Assembly: GCA_029239935.1 (NCBI GenBank) | Contig: JARBTY010000045.1 | Span: forward strand, 1 to 15,859 | Length of the DNA: 15,859 bases | Origin: Clostridia bacterium | GTDB lineage: Bacteria > Bacillota_A > Clostridia > Lachnospirales > Cellulosilyticaceae | Direction of reading: 5' to 3' | Shown here: one piece after another, positions 12,551-15,859 of the stretch | Position numbering within the stretch: the stretch's first letter is position 1 | How the letters are laid out: each line of letters starts with the position of its first letter | Notes under the pieces: model-generated | Seen by the model: only the letters and a program-made list of their open reading frames with translations | Databases searched by the model: none | What the model was told of the DNA's origin: nothing | Position numbers and translations under genes: made by a program

Positions 12551-14695
12551 ATGACTTATCAATTTGAAATACGTAACTTAGGCTGTGCCCATTGCGGGTC
12601 TAAAATAGAAACAGCACTTAATGCTTGCGGCAGGTTTGAAGAGGCAAGGCTTAACTTTATGTTAAAGAAGATAGAAGTTGAAGTAAGAGGAAAAATAGAT
12701 CAAAAAGAAACAGCAGCTTATATTGAAAAGCTTGCAAATGAGTATGAAAGTGGTATCGTAGTGAGGGCTGAGCAAGATGAAATACCAGAAGAAGGGCATG
12801 ATCACCACCACGGCCATGGCCATCACCATGAGGAGATAAAGAATCCACTGTTTAACAAATATAAACTGGGAGAGATTCCCTCATTGATTTTGGGAGGTGT
12901 TTTGCTTATAGCGGGGGCATTGTTTAAGCTAGATATATTATTTATCCTAGCGTATGGGATAACCGGTTATGATGTCATCTTAAAGGCAGTCAAAAACTGC
13001 ATTAAGGGCAGAATGCTGGATGAAAATTTCCTGATGACTATAGCAACTGTAGCGGCTTTTGCTATAGGAGAATACCCAGAAGCTGTTGCTGTTATGATGT
13101 TTTATAAAATAGGGGAATACATGCAGGATAAAGCAGTGGACTATTCCACCAGAGAGATTGAAAAGGCGATGGATATCAGACCAGATTTTGCCAGGGTTTT
13201 AAGAGATAAGGAGTGGGTGGTTGATCCAAGAGAAGTTCAAAAGGGAGAGATTATAGCTGTAAGAGCGGGAGAAAAGGTGCCATTAGATGGGATTGTTGAA
13301 GAAGGCAGCGGCATGTTAGATACCTCCATGCTCACAGGGGAAGCACTGCCGACTTTGGTGAAAAAGGGAGATAAGGTCTTAAGCGGAAGTATTAATAAAG
13401 ATGGTATGATACAGATTAAAGTAACAGAAGAATTTAAAAACAGCACAGTTTCTAAGATTTTGGAGATGATTCGAAGTGCAAGCGGTAAAAAATCTAAATC
13501 CGAAAATTTTATTACCAAGTTCGCCAGATGGTATACCCCTATTGTTGTAGGTGCTGCGATTCTTACAGCGGTTATTCCATCCCTTATAACAGGCGATTTT
13601 GAGAAATGGATTTATACCAGTATTATATTTTTAGTTATATCTTGTCCTTGCGCCCTTGTAGTATCTATTCCTTTAGGTTTTTTTGGAGGGATCGGAGCAG
13701 CATCAAAAGCAGGGGTATTAGTCAAAGGAAGTAATTATTTGGAACAGTTAAATACAATCGATACACTTGTACTGGATAAAACAGGAACGATTACAAAGGG
13801 CCAGTTTGGCGTAACTGATATTGTAACAACAGGTATAAGTCAAGATGAGCTTTTGGCTTATGGGGCTGCGGTAGAAAGTCTTTCTAATCACCCTATTGCG
13901 AAATCCATTGTAAAAGCGTATAACAAAGAAATACCACAGGATATGCAGGTCTTAGAGTATAAAGAAATAAGCGGCTGCGGTATTGTTGCTCAGATTAATA
14001 AGGAAGAAATACTGGTTGGCAATGAAAAACTTATGGCTCAGTATGCTATCCCATTTTCGAAGGATGAGCGCTTAGGTTCTCATGTATACATTGCAAAAAA
14101 CGGACAGTATTTAGGATGTATTCTAGTAGCAGATGAGATTAAAGAAGATAGTAAAGAAGCTATCTTAAAGTTAAAGAAAAAGGGTATTAAAAAAGTCATT
14201 ATGCTTACAGGTGACAAAAAGGAAACAGCGTATAAGATTGGGCAGGAAGTGGGCGTTGATGAGGTTTATGCAGAACTATTACCTCAGGATAAAGTGACGA
14301 AACTGGAAGAAATTCTTAAGATGGGTAAAGCAGCCTTTGTCGGAGATGGCATCAATGATGCACCTGTACTGGCAAGAGCGGATATTGGGATTGCTATGGG
14401 CGGACTTGGTTCAGATGCGGCTATAGAAGCCTCCGATATTGTGCTTATGACAGATAGTTTAAGTTCTATCAGCGATGTTTTTAGCATCGCCAAAAGAACG
14501 AGGACGATTGTTACTCAAAACATTGTACTTGCACTAGGCATTAAGGTAATTGTCCTTGTTTTAGGCTTATTTGGGATTGCAAATATGTGGCTAGCCATCT
14601 TTGCAGATGTAGGGGTTTCCTTTATAGCTGTGATGAACTCCATCAGGGTACTTGGTAAAAACAAGATGCATATGATCGATATGATCAAAAGGTAG
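12551..14695 (+). CDS. cadA: Zn2+/Cd2+/Pb2+-exporting P1B-type ATPase
   Basis: This inner-membrane heavy-metal pump has 714 residues. In order it shows a ferredoxin-like metal-binding domain with GCAHC (C12, C15); a histidine-rich linker at 83-93 (8 of 11 residues His); transmembrane helices with the ion-selecting SCPCAL (C365, C367); the phosphorylated Asp409 in DKTGTIT; the SNHPIA histidine-proline motif of the N domain; a TGDKKETA motif; and the hinge GDGINDAP. Lys in ALGIKVIVLVLGL and Asp in FADVGVS at the last two helices match ZntA Lys693 and Asp714, which identifies the P1B-2 (Zn/Cd/Pb) class rather than copper. GGAGG eight bases before the ATG at 12551 decides the start. The frame ATG at 12533 overlaps the operator. 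The gene stands alone, with its own promoter, operator and terminator. Confidence 0.96.
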   Translation: MTYQFEIRNLGCAHCGSKIETALNACGRFEEARLNFMLKKIEVEVRGKIDQKETAAYIEKLANEYESGIVVRAEQDEIPEEGHDHHHGHGHHHEEIKNPLFNKYKLGEIPSLILGGVLLIAGALFKLDILFILAYGITGYDVILKAVKNCIKGRMLDENFLMTIATVAAFAIGEYPEAVAVMMFYKIGEYMQDKAVDYSTREIEKAMDIRPDFARVLRDKEWVVDPREVQKGEIIAVRAGEKVPLDGIVEEGSGMLDTSMLTGEALPTLVKKGDKVLSGSINKDGMIQIKVTEEFKNSTVSKILEMIRSASGKKSKSENFITKFARWYTPIVVGAAILTAVIPSLITGDFEKWIYTSIIFLVISCPCALVVSIPLGFFGGIGAASKAGVLVKGSNYLEQLNTIDTLVLDKTGTITKGQFGVTDIVTTGISQDELLAYGAAVESLSNHPIAKSIVKAYNKEIPQDMQVLEYKEISGCGIVAQINKEEILVGNEKLMAQYAIPFSKDERLGSHVYIAKNGQYLGCILVADEIKEDSKEAILKLKKKGIKKVIMLTGDKKETAYKIGQEVGVDEVYAELLPQDKVTKLEEILKMGKAAFVGDGINDAPVLARADIGIAMGGLGSDAAIEASDIVLMTDSLSSISDVFSIAKRTRTIVTQNIVLALGIKVIVLVLGLFGIANMWLAIFADVGVSFIAVMNSIRVLGKNKMHMIDMIKR

Positions 14696-14735
14696 TTAAA
14701 TAGACAACAGGGCAAGTTTTCTATAGGTTTGACAA

Positions 14736-14790
14736 TAAGAGCGGTAAAAAGGGAGGATATCATTCTCGCTTTTACCGCTCTTACATTTTT
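14736..14790 (+). terminator. Strong intrinsic terminator of cadA
   Basis: TAAGAGCGGTAAAA (14736-14749) and TTTTACCGCTCTTA (14770-14783) form a perfect 14-bp stem, with an inner AGGGAG/CTCGCT extension broken by one mismatch, followed by CATTTTTT. It could also stop transcripts of the convergent gene. Confidence 0.9.
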
Positions 14791-14837
14791 TAAAGCGCTT
14801 AAGTTAATGATTTTATTGAATGCGCTAGTCTCAAAAG

Positions 14838-15563
14838 CTATGCAGGATAGTGAATGAGCTCTATATAGTGTTTTTGAATATGTTTGGCCACATCCAACTG
14901 ACCGTCAGGAATAGGGATTTTGATGGTATACATGGGGCCTGTGAATAAATCATATTCGCCATATAGGAGCTGTAGAGAGTTTTCGCTGCCGTAACCTATA
15001 CGGATATCTTCTAAAAAATAAATGGATTTGTGAAGTGTGTAAAGTTCATCTAAAAAATAAATGCAGTCTTCACCTATCAGAGCTTCTGAGTCAGCCTCTA
15101 ATTTTGCAGTATAATAGGCAGAAATGCAGGCTATACATAGGGGAGCTATTATAATGCTTAGGCCCAATAGAGATAAACTCACGTGCAGTGCATATTTTTC
15201 ACCACTGAAATAAATACAGCCGGCAATGACGAAGCAGAGCAAAACACTAAGCAAGGTGGTGTAAATTGCGGAGGTTTTTCCTTCGTAATACATTTCATCA
15301 ATGGAGAGTGAGGTATGGGGTTTGAAATGCCATGAAGCTATTAAAGAGACATTTTCATTTTTTAAATACCTTATTTTTAAGTATTTTTTATTATGTTTGG
15401 CATAAGAGGCAGTACCAATGAAAAAAAAGCATATGCCAAAGATTATAAGAGCAGCTTTGCTTGGATTTGAAAGCGTATTAAGGAATACAAGTGAAATAAA
15501 GCAAGTTATACCTAGGAGCAGAACAACAAGAGAAATGATACAATAAGCAAATTCTTTTTTCAT
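14838..15563 (-). CDS. Unrecognised membrane protein with four helices and a C-terminal cytoplasmic domain
   Basis: I do not recognise this 241-residue protein. Two hydrophobic helices (about residues 7-29 and 36-54) are followed by a basic KHNKKYLKIRYLKN stretch and a short polar loop ending near residue 98. Two more helices (about 100-122 and 128-152) and a soluble domain of about 85 residues follow. The soluble part is rich in Tyr, Asp and Glu and contains YFLEDIRIGYGS and FTGPMYTIKIPIP, which look like beta strands. This layout (paired helices, soluble tail) recalls small PH-like or YcxB-like membrane proteins, but that is only an impression. AAGGAGG eight bases before the ATG supports the start. 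It is a single gene, convergent with cadA. Confidence 0.75.
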   Translation of the reverse strand: MKKEFAYCIISLVVLLLGITCFISLVFLNTLSNPSKAALIIFGICFFFIGTASYAKHNKKYLKIRYLKNENVSLIASWHFKPHTSLSIDEMYYEGKTSAIYTTLLSVLLCFVIAGCIYFSGEKYALHVSLSLLGLSIIIAPLCIACISAYYTAKLEADSEALIGEDCIYFLDELYTLHKSIYFLEDIRIGYGSENSLQLLYGEYDLFTGPMYTIKIPIPDGQLDVAKHIQKHYIELIHYPA

Positions 15564-15736
15564 ACCACAAACCTCCTTCAGACTGCTGTATAAAAAAGTA
15601 GTCTACTAATACTATATGATGTAGTTCACATTTTTGTTAATAATTAGTAAAATTAAAATAGAAAATCTGATTAATTCCAAGGATAAAAAGAAAAAATCTT
15701 CACATAATAATAAAAACTTAAGAAGGAGGGAAATTT

Positions 15737-15859
15737 ATGGCTAAAGCAGGTATGAGAAGACCAGATCCTAGCGAACCACACGGAACAGAAAGTAATGAAA
15801 AACAACATTTTTCTAAAAATGAAGCCCCACCTGTACCAGAGCTTCAAGGAAAAGCAAAA
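15737..15859 (+). CDS. Small basic, hydrophilic protein (5' part; runs off the window)
   Basis: AGGAGGG lies about seven bases before an ATG that opens 41 codons to the window edge without a stop. The product starts MAKAGMRRPDPSEPHGTESN and continues with a Lys/Pro-rich, low-complexity stretch ending ...PELQGKAK. There is no hydrophobic segment, and the composition suggests an intrinsically disordered protein. I believe similar short proteins with the RRPDPSEPHGTESN core exist as conserved hypotheticals in Lachnospiraceae and related Clostridia, but I can offer no function. The strong ribosome binding site and the clean codon use argue for a real gene. Confidence 0.7.
   Translation, partial: MAKAGMRRPDPSEPHGTESNEKQHFSKNEAPPVPELQGKAK

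Overview
The window looks like the chromosome of a low-GC, Gram-positive anaerobe of the Clostridia, probably Lachnospiraceae or a near relative such as Cellulosilyticum. The basis is AT-rich intergenic DNA, strong AGGAGG-type ribosome binding sites, TTGACA/TATAAT promoters, intrinsic terminators, and the Firmicutes gene order sua5 - ywlE - rpiB - upp - dCMP deaminase - tagO/wecA. The genus is an inference.

Layout. (1) Positions 1-490: the C-terminal part of a glucose-type PTS EIIA protein, ending in a clear terminator. (2) 548-1021: a hot-dog acyl-CoA thioesterase. (3) 1022-1780: about 760 bases with no plausible gene, rich in inverted repeats. It holds two related modules. Each has a hairpin with the same seven-base loop on a different stem, followed by the palindrome CTCGCGAG, and ends in an ACGG...CTATAACC block. 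The second module closes with a 21-base inverted repeat (20 of 21 matched). This is the best candidate here for something undescribed: a large structured RNA, or a palindromic repeat element. (4) 1781-2776 (minus): an unsecreted protein of the zinc-dependent phospholipase C fold. (5) 2903-7245 (minus): a six-gene cluster transcribed sua5 > ywlE > rpiB > upp > comEB > tagO, closed by a terminator at 2855-2883. (6) 7382-12412 (minus): four separately spaced genes, namely a UspA-fold protein, an unrecognised 164-residue protein, glycogen phosphorylase and an M18 aminopeptidase. (7) 12476-14790 (plus): a Zn/Cd/Pb P1B-type ATPase behind a consensus promoter and an ArsR/SmtB-type operator. (8) 14838-15563 (minus): an unrecognised four-helix membrane protein. 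(9) 15737 to the edge: the start of a small hydrophilic protein.

How the genes fit. The six-gene cluster groups tRNA threonylcarbamoyl-adenosine synthesis (Sua5), probable arginine dephosphorylation (YwlE), pentose-phosphate isomerisation (RpiB), pyrimidine salvage (Upp, dCMP deaminase) and the first lipid-linked step of cell-wall glycopolymer synthesis (TagO/WecA). This is a housekeeping grouping, not one pathway. Glycogen phosphorylase and the PTS protein belong to carbon metabolism. The metal pump appears to be regulated by a sensor encoded outside the window.

Several start codons were moved from the longest open frame because the ribosome binding site is too close to, or too far from, the first possible start: tagO, rpiB, sua5, the 7935 gene, glgP, the aminopeptidase and cadA.
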